Positions 8,793 through 16,944 of a stretch of DNA of 64,000 bases are shown here, piece by piece. The first letter of the stretch is position 1. Each line of letters opens with the position of its first letter. This stretch comes from Acidithiobacillus sp. AMEEHan. Its GTDB lineage: Bacteria > Pseudomonadota > Gammaproteobacteria > Acidithiobacillales > Acidithiobacillaceae. The stretch covers positions 1,734,001 through 1,798,000 of the forward strand of contig NZ_CP118747.1 of the NCBI RefSeq assembly GCF_030996345.1, read 5' to 3'. A model generated the notes under the pieces. It saw only the letters and a program-made list of their open reading frames with translations. It searched no databases and was not told the origin of the DNA. Both the position numbers and the translations under genes were made by a program.

Positions 8793-9548
8793 TCATGGCA
8801 ATTGAGGCTCTTCCAGCCACTCCCAACGCACGCCGCGCCGCTCGAGCTCAGTTGCCAGCATCTGCCAAGCCGCGCGCAAGCTCGGCGCCTCGCCGCGTAG
8901 GCCGAGTTCGATCTGCGTACCCCCCGCCGAGAAGCTGGGCAGACTGGAAAATTCCACCTGCGCGTGTTCTGCGCAGAGGCGTTCCATGAAGTCGACCCAG
9001 TCACTTTCCTTTTGCTCTCGCAGGAGGATCCGCAACTGCAAGGCCGGGGCACACAGCGGGAAGTCACGCTCCAGAATCCACTGACTCATCGGTTCCGCCA
9101 TCTGTGGGAAGCCAGGGAAAAAGTAGCCCTGAAGCAGCTGGAAGCCGGGGATCTGATTGACAGGATTGGGGATGATGCTGGCCCCTTTGGGCAAGTCTGC
9201 CATGCGGATGCGGATGGGCTCAGCCCCGTCGCCAAACCTCTCGCGAATCAAACGTGCCGCTTCGGGGTGCCGCTCCAAAGACAAATCCAGCGCCGCTGCG
9301 GCGGCCGCCCGGGTCAGGTCGTCAGGGGTAGCGCCCAGGCCACCGAAGGAGAAAAAGGGGCATTCCTGTGCAAAGGCCCAGCGATACTGGTTGATCAGAT
9401 CCTCCCAGCGGTCTGCCAGCAACAGGCTCCATGCCAGTTCGTAGCCGCGACCCAGCGCCTGCGCACGGCTACGGGCAAAGTGGCGATCCTCCCGTTTGCC
9501 GAGCAGGATCTCCGAGCCGACGATGATGATACCCAGGCGTGCGGTCAT
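8793..9548 (-). CDS. CinA N-terminal/molybdopterin-binding (MoCF_biosynth) domain protein
   Basis: A 251-residue protein beginning LGIIIVGSEILLGKREDRH and containing FFSFGGLGATPDDLTR, the two hallmark stretches of the CinA/MoaB-type fold. It lacks the C-terminal nicotinamide-nucleotide amidase domain of full-length CinA. Family members have been linked to ADP-ribose or molybdopterin chemistry, so the exact activity here is open. The ATG overlaps the purN stop as ATGA, placing it last in a purM-purN-cinA-like run. Confidence 0.75.
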   Translation of the reverse strand: MTARLGIIIVGSEILLGKREDRHFARSRAQALGRGYELAWSLLLADRWEDLINQYRWAFAQECPFFSFGGLGATPDDLTRAAAAAALDLSLERHPEAARLIRERFGDGAEPIRIRMADLPKGASIIPNPVNQIPGFQLLQGYFFPGFPQMAEPMSQWILERDFPLCAPALQLRILLREQKESDWVDFMERLCAEHAQVEFSSLPSFSAGGTQIELGLRGEAPSLRAAWQMLATELERRGVRWEWLEEPQLP

Positions 9549-10204
9549 GCTTGCCCCTGTGGATTGATGCGGGCAGAATTCGGGCTCTGATAGCCGTGGC
9601 GCCAGAGCGTCTGCCCTAGCTGCAGGACGCAGTCACCACGCAGCAGATGCCCCAGGGCCTGCGGGTAGAGCTGGTGCTCCAGCGCCAGCACGCGTGCGGA
9701 CAGACTTTCTGGGGTGTCTGCGCTTAGCACGGGCAAGACACCCTGGGCGATGATTGGTCCGGCGTCGAGTTCTGGCGTGACGAAGTGCACCGTTGCTCCA
9801 TGCCAGCGAACCCCGGCATGCAAGGCTTGCTGATGGGTGTGCAAGCCGGGAAAGGCGGGTAGCAGGGAGGGATGGATATTGATCAGGCGGCCCAGATAGC
9901 GGTGCACGAAACTATCGGTCAGCTGACGCATGAAGCCCGCCAGGATGACCCAGTCCGGGTTGTGGGTGTCGATTGCCGCGGCAAGGGAGTGGTCGAAATC
10001 CGCGCGAGTAGCAAAATTCTGGTGTGCAATGACATCCGCAGCGAGGCCGGCATCGCGACACCATGCCAGCCCTGCAGCATCCGCCCGATTGCTGATGACG
10101 GCACTGATCCGGGCCGGGAGCTGGCCGCTAGCACAGGCTTGCTGAATGGCACGCAGGTTGCTGCCGCGCCCGGAAATCAGCACCACCAAGCGTTGTTCAG
10201 TCAA
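9545..10204 (-). CDS. purN: Phosphoribosylglycinamide formyltransferase
   Basis: Transfers a formyl group from 10-formyl-THF to GAR, the third step of purine synthesis. The phosphate-binding start [15 protein letters not shown], the catalytic-loop [20 protein letters not shown] and the Asp-containing [13 protein letters not shown] are all present. The chosen TTG at 10204 overlaps the purM end by 8 bases and gives 219 residues, the normal family length; a frame-compatible ATG at 10348 lies deep inside purM and would add 48 unrelated residues. Immediately follows purM, the standard bacterial pairing. Confidence 0.92.
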   Translation of the reverse strand: MTEQRLVVLISGRGSNLRAIQQACASGQLPARISAVISNRADAAGLAWCRDAGLAADVIAHQNFATRADFDHSLAAAIDTHNPDWVILAGFMRQLTDSFVHRYLGRLINIHPSLLPAFPGLHTHQQALHAGVRWHGATVHFVTPELDAGPIIAQGVLPVLSADTPESLSARVLALEHQLYPQALGHLLRGDCVLQLGQTLWRHGYQSPNSARINPQGQA

Positions 10205-11231
10205 GATAGACGACTCCGCCGGACGTGCGGGCTTCCAGCCGACCAATGCAGTAGGCGGCGTGCCCGTTGGCGGCGAGGTTCTCGATGGCCGCATCGCGCT
10301 GTTCCCAAGGGACGCTGGCGACCATGCCGATGCCGAGATTGAAGACACGACGCATTTCCATCGTGTCCACTTCGCCTTGTTCCTGCAGCCAAGAAAAGAT
10401 GACGGGTTGCGGCCAGCTTCTCGGATCGATGACCGCAGCCAGTTCTTTGGGCAAGGAACGCGGCAGATTTTCGGTCAAGCCGCCGCCGGTAATGTGTGCC
10501 AGGGCGTGAATCTCCACCACGCTGCGCAAGGACTGAATGGCTCGCACATAGATTTGTGTTGGCCGCAGGAGCTGGTCGATGAGTGGTTCACCGTCTAGCT
10601 GCAGATGCTGGTGGGCACCTGCCCGCACGAGAATTTTGCGGATGAGGGAGTAGCCGTTGCTGTGTGGCCCCGAGGAGGCAATGCCAATCAATGCATCGCC
10701 CGCGCGGCAGCGGCTGCCATCCAGGATGGCATCGCGTTCGACGATGCCCACGGCAAAGCCTGCCAGATCGTAATGATCGTTGGGATACATGCCCGGCATC
10801 TCTGCCGTCTCGCCCCCAAGCAATGCGCAGCCGGCCTGTCGACAGCCCTCGGCAATGCCGGCAATGACCTGCTCGGCGACTTCGACATCGAGTTTGCTAC
10901 AAGCGTAGTAGTCCAGAAACCACAGCGGTTCGGCACCCGATACGAGAATGTCGTTGACACACATGGCCACCAGATCTACGCCGATGCTGCCGTGCTGCTT
11001 CGCCTCCAAGGCCAAGAGCAATTTGGTACCAACGCCGTCGGTGCCGGAAACGAGAACCGGTTGGCGATAGCCAGCGGGTAGCGCGAAAAGACCGCCAAAG
11101 CCGCCCAGACCGCCCAAAACCTCGGGACGTTGGGTCGCGCTGGCGAGGGGTTGGATGCGGTCGACCAAACGGTTGCCGGCATCGATATCCACGCCGGCTT
11201 GCTGATAGGTCAAAGGATCTTTGGGTTTCAC
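10197..11231 (-). CDS. purM: Phosphoribosylformylglycinamidine cyclo-ligase
   Basis: Fifth step of purine synthesis (FGAM to AIR, ATP-dependent). The N-terminus [14 protein letters not shown] is the family signature; [21 protein letters not shown] and [13 protein letters not shown] are also present. The GTG at 11231 has an AGGAG site 6 bases upstream and gives 344 residues, as expected; the frame extends to 11273 without conserved sequence. The ATG overlapping this GTG is out of frame and meets a stop at once. Confidence 0.95.
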   Translation of the reverse strand: MKPKDPLTYQQAGVDIDAGNRLVDRIQPLASATQRPEVLGGLGGFGGLFALPAGYRQPVLVSGTDGVGTKLLLALEAKQHGSIGVDLVAMCVNDILVSGAEPLWFLDYYACSKLDVEVAEQVIAGIAEGCRQAGCALLGGETAEMPGMYPNDHYDLAGFAVGIVERDAILDGSRCRAGDALIGIASSGPHSNGYSLIRKILVRAGAHQHLQLDGEPLIDQLLRPTQIYVRAIQSLRSVVEIHALAHITGGGLTENLPRSLPKELAAVIDPRSWPQPVIFSWLQEQGEVDTMEMRRVFNLGIGMVASVPWEQRDAAIENLAANGHAAYCIGRLEARTSGGVVYLD

Positions 11232-11290
11232 ATCAGGCTCCTGGAGGGTAATGGTAGGATGGTACGAAGCCACTGCGTTCGCGGCAAGCC

Positions 11291-11319
11291 AAAAAAAACC
11301 CGCAGCGGGCTGCGGGTTT
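11291..11319 (-). terminator. Rho-independent terminator of sodB
   Basis: Ten-base perfect stem (11296-11305 with 11310-11319), a four-base loop, and on the minus strand a run of eight U starting inside the stem base (11291-11298). It begins 22 bases after the sodB stop and separates sodB from purM. Confidence 0.9.
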
Positions 11320-11341
11320 CGTGCCGGATGGCAACTGGCGC

Positions 11342-11959
11342 TCAGAAGCGCTTGAATACCTGTCCGCTTTTGGCCGCCTGGAAGCGGGCTTCCACCACCG
11401 ACCAGTTCATGTTTTTGTGCAAGGCGGCGAGGTAATCGCCGCGGCCCAGAGCCTTCCAGTCCACCATGTAGGCATGTTCGAAGACGTCGACCACGACCAG
11501 CGGGCTGAAACCGCCGATGTTGCCGTCCTCATGCAGTTGCACAAAGTGGTTATTGATTTGCCCGGTCGTAGCGTCGTAGTAGCAGATCGCCCAGCCGATG
11601 CCCCGGCTCTTTGCCGCCGCCATCAGGTCGTCGTGCCAAGCTTCGGCGCTGCCGAATTGCTCCGTCACCGCCGCTTTGAAGCCTGGGGCCTGATCGATGT
11701 TGCTGCCGGGCTTGAGCTGGGCAAAGTAGTACTCGTGCAGGACCATGCCATTGTATTCAAAGCCAAAGCGCCGGCGCCGGTCCGCATAGCCCAGGGAAGC
11801 GCCCTTGCCTGCCGCCCGCATCTCGTCGAGCTCCTTGCGCAACGCGTTGCTCTGCGCCACATAACCTTTGTAAAGCCCCCAGTGGTCGTTGATCTGCTCA
11901 TCACTGATACCATCCAGGCCGCTGGGCTTGAGTTCTTCCCGTACTGTATATTCAGACAT
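11342..11959 (-). CDS. sodB: Superoxide dismutase, Fe/Mn family
   Basis: Converts superoxide to oxygen and hydrogen peroxide. All four metal ligands can be placed: His26 ([10 protein letters not shown]), His75 (MVLHEYYF), Asp168 and His172 ([13 protein letters not shown]). Length is 205 residues. The ATG at 11959 follows AGGAGAACAGGA; an upstream extension to 11992 is not needed. The protein is somewhat diverged from enterobacterial SodB, so Fe versus Mn cannot be assigned with certainty. It is monocistronic, with its own terminator, and transcribed away from hda. No signal peptide, so cytoplasmic. Confidence 0.9.
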   Translation of the reverse strand: MSEYTVREELKPSGLDGISDEQINDHWGLYKGYVAQSNALRKELDEMRAAGKGASLGYADRRRRFGFEYNGMVLHEYYFAQLKPGSNIDQAPGFKAAVTEQFGSAEAWHDDLMAAAKSRGIGWAICYYDATTGQINNHFVQLHEDGNIGGFSPLVVVDVFEHAYMVDWKALGRGDYLAALHKNMNWSVVEARFQAAKSGQVFKRF

Positions 11960-12002
11960 TCCTGTTCTCCTGTAGCTGGGTGGGAACTGCATCTATCCCC
12001 GA

Positions 12003-12038
12003 ATTGTAGTCGGCGAGCCCTGTCGTCTGCAAACGACA
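12003..12038 (-). promoter_or_regulatory. Possible sodB promoter with an inverted repeat over the -35 region
   Basis: On the minus strand TTGCAG (12032-12027) and TACAAT (12008-12003) are 18 bases apart, 44 bases upstream of the sodB ATG. The -35 is weak (3 of 6) and the -10 good (5 of 6). A perfect dyad TGTCGT-N6-ACGACA (12021-12038) covers the -35, which could be an operator. Confidence 0.35.
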
Positions 12039-12127
12039 ATCGGGTCCGTTGCCAGGCTCCTTGATTTCGGACCCCGGCGAACACTGTTACACTGGCGACC
12101 AGTCAGCTGAGCGAATGCCTTGTAACG

Positions 12128-12817
12128 ATGGCGTTGTCTTCCGTACCAGGTCAGCAACTTCTGCCGTTGCAGCCGCGGCAACTTGCGGGAATGACCAACC
12201 TTCCAGGTCTGCATGAAGAAGCCTTGGCGGCAGTCCGTCAGCTGCGTGCGGCGTCTACTGCGCTCTGTCTCTACGGGGAAACGGGGGCGGGCAAGACCCA
12301 TCTGCTGCTGTGGGCTGCCTTTGCCGATGGCTTGTGGGCTCCCTATATCGATTGCCGGGCGGTTCCTGGCTCTGGGGACGGCGTTCTCGACCTCTGTGCG
12401 GCGCCGTTCCTTTGCCTGGATAACATTGATGCCTGGGCAGGTAGCCTGGCGCGTGAAGAAGAACTTTTTCGTCTCTTTAATTACCGCCTGGATAGAGGCT
12501 TACCCTGGCTGGTCAGTTGCATCGCTCCGCGGCCGCGTTGGCTGCTTGCCGACTGGGAAAGTCGTTTGACGGCCCTTACCAGTTATTACCTGAAACGGCC
12601 GCAGGACCAGCAACTCGACGCATTGTTGCTGCAGATCTCCGCACGTTTCGGCCCACCGTTTACCGAGCCTTTGCGGCGCCATTTGTTGCGCTGCGAAACG
12701 CGCAACCTCAGCACGCTGACGAGTTTGGCCGAGGCCTTCCAAGCCTGGCTTTGGCAACGTCAAGCCACGCCCAGCGTCGCACAATGGCGGATATTTCGAG
12801 AGCGGGCGGATGGCTGA
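12128..12817 (+). CDS. hda: Hda-like DnaA-family AAA+ protein
   Basis: A 229-residue AAA+ protein with the DnaA-type Walker A GETGAGKTHLL (residues 50-60) and Walker B FLCLDNIDAW (about 95-104). It contains only the ATPase core and lacks the DNA-binding domain IV of DnaA. This matches Hda, which together with the loaded beta clamp triggers ATP hydrolysis by DnaA after initiation. The N-terminal QQLLPLQP resembles the clamp-binding stretch of Hda. Position next to purM/purN and sodB is common for hda in gammaproteobacteria. It overlaps the next gene by 8 bases. Confidence 0.8.
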   Translation: MALSSVPGQQLLPLQPRQLAGMTNLPGLHEEALAAVRQLRAASTALCLYGETGAGKTHLLLWAAFADGLWAPYIDCRAVPGSGDGVLDLCAAPFLCLDNIDAWAGSLAREEELFRLFNYRLDRGLPWLVSCIAPRPRWLLADWESRLTALTSYYLKRPQDQQLDALLLQISARFGPPFTEPLRRHLLRCETRNLSTLTSLAEAFQAWLWQRQATPSVAQWRIFRERADG

Positions 12818-13727
12818 CTTGTTGGACAATCCACCGAAAGAACGGTCGGGGCGCGGCCGTTGGTATCCGCACCCGCTCACGCCTTGGTGGCGACGCATTC
12901 TGTTGCGCTTCATTCGCGCGGGAGTGGACTTCTGGCGGGACGACTGTGTGGATCGGGCTTCTTTGCTTGCCTACACCACTCTACTTGCTATCGTGCCTTT
13001 GCTAGCAGTAATTTTCAGCTTGTGGAATCTCATTGGATTCAATGAAGATAAACGGCAACTGATCGATCGCTATGTATTTCAGAGTTTTGTTCCCCAAGTA
13101 GGGGAAGCGGTCATTCATTGGCTTAACGTTCTGGCGGCCCGGGGCGCGGGGCTGGGGTGGTACGGAGTGATTGGCTTGTTGATTACGGCGCTGCTGCTTC
13201 TTCACGAAATTGAGCGCCATTTTAACGCGATTTGGAATGAAAAGATCACTACGCACTGGCTGCGACCTTTGCGTTACATTCTGCTCATTGTTCTCGGTCC
13301 CATTGCCAGCGCCGCGTTGATTCTTTCCTTGGAACCTGTGCAACACTGGCTGCTCCACTTCGGTACCATGCCAGCGCTACCTACGCAATTTAGCTATGTC
13401 ATTGCATTTGTCGTCGAGGTAGTGATCTTTTTGGCGTTATATAGAATTTTGCCGGCCGCGCGAGTTACCTTTATCGATGCATTTCTTGGTGCGCTGACTG
13501 CGGCTATTCTGCTCAATGTCGCCAAATACTTGCTGGCGCAATACATCCGTTACTCGATCACCGAGACGCTCTATGGGGCGTTGGGCTTGCTGCCGGTGTT
13601 TTTGTTGTGGCTCTACATGACCTGGTTGGCGGTGTTGTTTGGGGCTGAATTGGCGGCGGCGGCGCAGCGTCGGGATCCTATCGGCGAAGGTTCTACGGGC
13701 AAGGCGCAGAAAAACCCTACGAATTAG
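12810..13727 (+). CDS. YihY/BrkB (UPF0761) family membrane protein
   Basis: A 305-residue inner-membrane protein with about six spans. The family features are the N-terminal RASLLAYTTLLAIVPLLAVIF segment split over the first span, the central LLLHEIERHFNAIWN and the final GLLPVFLLWLYMTWLAVLFGAEL. Formerly misnamed RNase BN; true function is unknown. It begins inside the end of hda (8-base overlap), so translation is probably coupled. Confidence 0.85.
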   Translation: MADLLDNPPKERSGRGRWYPHPLTPWWRRILLRFIRAGVDFWRDDCVDRASLLAYTTLLAIVPLLAVIFSLWNLIGFNEDKRQLIDRYVFQSFVPQVGEAVIHWLNVLAARGAGLGWYGVIGLLITALLLLHEIERHFNAIWNEKITTHWLRPLRYILLIVLGPIASAALILSLEPVQHWLLHFGTMPALPTQFSYVIAFVVEVVIFLALYRILPAARVTFIDAFLGALTAAILLNVAKYLLAQYIRYSITETLYGALGLLPVFLLWLYMTWLAVLFGAELAAAAQRRDPIGEGSTGKAQKNPTN

Positions 13728-13769
13728 CTTTATATCTATGGATTTGAATCGGCAAGAAAGGACATCGTC

Positions 13770-14426
13770 ATGAAATTATTCCCCTATCTGGGACTCGTTG
13801 GTATGGCAGTAAGCTTGGCAGGGTGTGGCTCGGCGACCAACAACGGCTTGCTACCTTCCGGACCGGTAATGCCACCGTTGCCCCAGCCCGTATCGCAGCC
13901 GACACCTGCGCCCGCTGCGCCGATCGTGCCGAAGGAGAAATTACCGCAACTCCCCAGGACTTCTTCCACCTCGATCCGCGAGGAGAGTTTGCCGACGCAA
14001 GCGCTGCCGTCCCCAGCCAGCCCTCCGGCAACCGTGATTCCTGAAGCGAAAGTGACTCCAATGGTGAAGGAAGCTACGGGGATCACCAGTGGCAGTTTTG
14101 CGCAGACCTGGACCCAGGATCTTGCCAGTGCCCGTCAGCAAAGTACCTCGTGCATTGGCGAAAGTGGCGCGCAGCGGGTTTCCTGCTGGCAGGGCGTCTC
14201 CAGCTGGGCGCAGGCGCGCGCGACAAGCTATGGATCGGCAGCGAAGATTTTGCCCGGCGCGCAGGCGGAACAGGCAGGCGCAGCGCAGAAGTTTTTTCAG
14301 ACGACCAGCCAGTGGGCCAGCGCCTGTAGTAGCCTTTCGGCAGCGGACTGCGCCAAATCTCCGCTCATCGCCAAGATGCAGCAATGGAAGTCGTCGGTCG
14401 GCATTTCAGCAGGGGGTGGGAAATAA
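13770..14426 (+). CDS. Predicted lipoprotein of unknown function
   Basis: A 218-residue protein with a type II signal peptide and lipobox LAGC (Cys19). After the Cys comes a Pro/Ala/Thr-rich, probably extended segment (about 30-95), then a helical Ala/Gln/Ser-rich domain with four Cys (TSCIGE, VSCWQG, WASACSSL, AADCAKS) that could form two disulfides. I do not recognise the family. A GAAAGGA site precedes the ATG by about 9 bases. It converges on ccsA with a 42-base gap. Confidence 0.65.
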   Translation: MKLFPYLGLVGMAVSLAGCGSATNNGLLPSGPVMPPLPQPVSQPTPAPAAPIVPKEKLPQLPRTSSTSIREESLPTQALPSPASPPATVIPEAKVTPMVKEATGITSGSFAQTWTQDLASARQQSTSCIGESGAQRVSCWQGVSSWAQARATSYGSAAKILPGAQAEQAGAAQKFFQTTSQWASACSSLSAADCAKSPLIAKMQQWKSSVGISAGGGK

Positions 14427-14468
14427 AGCTGGTGGGCGACGCCTCGTGTTGAAGGCGCCTGTCCGCTT

Positions 14469-15647
14469 TCAAAGCTTGGCGTAGGAGTGCAATCCCCCCA
14501 GGAACAGATCCACACCGATGAAGCAGAAGGTGACGGTCAGCAGACTGATGACCGACCACCAGGCCAAGGTTTTCCCCGATGGCCGATGCTGTGGACTGCG
14601 GCCCCGTAAATGCAGATACGCGGCGTAGTTGAGCCAGACGATCAGGGCCCAGGTTTCCTTGGGGTCCCAGGACCAAAAGCCCCCCCAGGCCTTTGCCGCC
14701 CATACCGCACCGAGAATGGTGCCAGCGGTAAAAAACAGGAAACCAAAGGTCACCATGGCCGCCATGATGCGTTCCAGTTGATTGAGATCGGGCAGGCGCT
14801 CCACCAAACGACTGCCCAGGCGTTCCGCCCGCTGGCGCAGCAGATAGGCAAGGCCGACCATTGCCGCCAGATAGAAATTGGCATAAGCGATGAACTCGCA
14901 GGGGACATGCAACTTGATCCAGAAGCTGTTCAGAGCTGGCACGATGGGCTGGATCTGATTTTGGTGGTAGGCGATTCCGACCCAAATCAGGAAGATATCG
15001 GCCGCCAGGATCATCGGCATGGCGAAGGCACCCAGGCCGCGACGCTTGCCCTGCGCTTCGTAGTACAGGTAGAAGAGAGCGGTAATGGTGCAGAGCAGCA
15101 CCATGGCATCATACATATTGGTGACCGGAATGTGGCCCCAGGATGGGTGCCCCACATAGGTCTCTTTCCAGCGGATCGCCAGGCCGGCAAAGCCGAGCAC
15201 GGTTGCCAGCCAGGCAAAGCGGTGACCGCGATCACCGGCACTCTGTGAACCGGCGTAGAGATACCAGTAATAGCTGGCCGCGCTTACCAGGATGGCAGCG
15301 CTCATCCAATAGAACATCGCGGTGCTCTGGAAGAGGTAGCGCAGCAGAAGACTGTCGGCGGCGGTGCAGCCAGCCATGTAGAGACCCACGCCTGGCGCTG
15401 CAACTACGAGAATGGCGAAAAACAGGCGGCGGAAGGCTGGCCAATGCCAGCCAAACCAAAGCAGTCCCGCATACCAGATCCCGAGGGTGATATATTGCCA
15501 CATCCAGAAGTCGGCGCGAAAAATCGCCCAGACGGCAAAGGCACCAGCGGTCAACGCCACCGCCCAAAGGCGTTGCCAGAGGCGTTGTTCCCGCGCTCCT
15601 TGAGGGAAGGCGAACCACTGACGAAGCTCACTGACATCAACAGCCAT
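14469..15647 (-). CDS. ccsA: System II cytochrome c maturation protein CcsA/ResC
   Basis: Polytopic inner-membrane haem handling protein that works with ResB to move haem to apocytochromes in the periplasm. It carries the WWD-type motif WGGFWSWDPKETWAL (about residue 320) and conserved His residues in HPSWGHIP, YHQNQ and KLHVPCEF. The ATG at 15647 has AGGAGG 8 bases upstream; a TTG two codons earlier is less likely. Last gene of the soxB-to-ccsA run, directly after soxA, so the maturation machinery is made together with its SoxA/SoxX clients. Confidence 0.9.
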   Translation of the reverse strand: MAVDVSELRQWFAFPQGAREQRLWQRLWAVALTAGAFAVWAIFRADFWMWQYITLGIWYAGLLWFGWHWPAFRRLFFAILVVAAPGVGLYMAGCTAADSLLLRYLFQSTAMFYWMSAAILVSAASYYWYLYAGSQSAGDRGHRFAWLATVLGFAGLAIRWKETYVGHPSWGHIPVTNMYDAMVLLCTITALFYLYYEAQGKRRGLGAFAMPMILAADIFLIWVGIAYHQNQIQPIVPALNSFWIKLHVPCEFIAYANFYLAAMVGLAYLLRQRAERLGSRLVERLPDLNQLERIMAAMVTFGFLFFTAGTILGAVWAAKAWGGFWSWDPKETWALIVWLNYAAYLHLRGRSPQHRPSGKTLAWWSVISLLTVTFCFIGVDLFLGGLHSYAKL

Positions 15648-15659
15648 GGTCAATCCTCC

Positions 15660-16532
15660 TCAGGGTCGATAGCCCGGGACATTCATCTTGATCCCGTTGC
15701 TGAGGTAACTCATGAAATACGCCAGATCACGATATTCTGGGCTATCCAGCTTTTGCGGGGCAGCGCCCACCTTTTTGTCGCAGCCCTGAAAACGCTTTTC
15801 AAAGGTATTGACGGCGCTCCAGGAGGCGCGATAAGTCGGGAAGTGCGCGCTTTGCCCGAGCACCGGCGAGATGATCTGTCCGCGCAGATATTTTCCGGCA
15901 TAGGCCACGTGACAACTGGCGCAGCTGAAATTGAGTTGTCCACGATGCATGAAGTAATAGGCCTTTCCTTCTTCAAAGGCGCGTACGGCTCCGGGACCCT
16001 CTACCTTGACATCGGTAGGCATTCCATTGGATAGCGAGCCAAAGTAGGTTTCCAGAGCAATCAGATCGCTGCTGCCGAGCTGCAAAGGCGCCAGATGATT
16101 GTCTACCCGGCAGGCATTGATGCGCATCGCGGCAGTGACCACCTGATGCGTCTTGTCGCTGTAATAGGGATAGCCGGCAGCAACACCCTTGCCGCCATCA
16201 GGGAAGCAGGACGCATAGGTTTTTCCATCCGGAAATTTGCTATCCCAAAGTTTTTTTCCTTGGCTCAGGGTAAGATCGCCGGGATTGAATTGTAGCGCCT
16301 GTTGGTACTGTTCATAGTCCTGTTTATTGAAGGCATAACTCCCCAGCGCGTACTGTTCGAGACTCATTTTAGGGAATTGTTCCTTGAAGTATTGGTGAAA
16401 TTCCTGCAGCGTCTTCTGTGGACCAACCTTGGTATTCCCCAGTTGCCACCAATCGATGGCGTTGGCCGAGAGGGCGGCACTACCAAGTGCCAAGCCCAAG
16501 CTCAAGGAGAGGATTCGTTTTGCGTATTTCAT
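15660..16532 (-). CDS. soxA: SoxA, thiosulfate-oxidising cytochrome c subunit (single haem)
   Basis: Catalytic subunit of SoxAX, which joins thiosulfate to the SoxY carrier in the periplasm. Signal peptide of about 25 residues (ends ANA). One haem site, SCASCH (Cys204, Cys207, His208), and the active-site Cys251 in RFQGCDKKVGAAP, the residue that carries the persulfide haem ligand. The N-terminal haem of diheme SoxA proteins is missing: Cys109 (YASCFPDG) and Cys141 (INACRVD) probably form a disulfide, as in other single-haem SoxA. Length 290. It lies between soxX (24-base gap) and ccsA (12-base gap). Confidence 0.93.
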   Translation of the reverse strand: MKYAKRILSLSLGLALGSAALSANAIDWWQLGNTKVGPQKTLQEFHQYFKEQFPKMSLEQYALGSYAFNKQDYEQYQQALQFNPGDLTLSQGKKLWDSKFPDGKTYASCFPDGGKGVAAGYPYYSDKTHQVVTAAMRINACRVDNHLAPLQLGSSDLIALETYFGSLSNGMPTDVKVEGPGAVRAFEEGKAYYFMHRGQLNFSCASCHVAYAGKYLRGQIISPVLGQSAHFPTYRASWSAVNTFEKRFQGCDKKVGAAPQKLDSPEYRDLAYFMSYLSNGIKMNVPGYRP

Positions 16533-16556
16533 GGCGTTTCTCCCAGTGTGAAATGA

Positions 16557-16922
16557 TTACTTTTGCAGGGACCAAAGATAATCCGCAACCAGTTCGAGTT
16601 GATGATGTGTCAATACCTTGTTTTTGCCGAATTGCGGCATATTGATGTGGGGTATGGTTTTTTCCGGATCGTAAAGAAAATCTACCAGTTTTTGCCGATT
16701 ATGAAAGACGATCTTGAAGGGAAAATGGGTCAGATCTGGTCCTACATCGCCGGCCATCGTCCCTCCCGGCAATACGTGGCAGGCAAGACAGTTACCTTCG
16801 GCACGATTGAAGGCAATGGACTTTCCTGCGGCGATGTCGGCGGCGCTGGGCGCGGCGATCGCGGCGGCGGGCAGGGCAACGGCACTCAGCAAGAGCAGGA
16901 TGCGAGAGCTTTGATGAAACAT
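16557..16922 (-). CDS. soxX: SoxX, monohaem cytochrome c subunit
   Basis: Small haem partner of SoxA. 121 residues with a signal peptide (to about AIAA, 24), haem site NCLACH (Cys45, Cys48, His49) and distal Met95 in HINMPQFG, with ADYLWSL at the end as in class I cytochromes. The ATG at 16922 follows AGGAG by 6 bases; an open frame to 17126 overlaps resB and is not real. Gene order soxX-soxA is direct, with no room for soxY or soxZ between them. Confidence 0.92.
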   Translation of the reverse strand: MFHQSSRILLLLSAVALPAAAIAAPSAADIAAGKSIAFNRAEGNCLACHVLPGGTMAGDVGPDLTHFPFKIVFHNRQKLVDFLYDPEKTIPHINMPQFGKNKVLTHHQLELVADYLWSLQK

Positions 16923-16944
16923 GATGTTCTCCTTTTGCTGTGAT

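Noticed and set aside
14427-14468. Shared terminator between the lipoprotein gene and ccsA
   Set aside because: Only a 5-base CGCCT/AGGCG stem with an 8-base loop and no U run on either strand.
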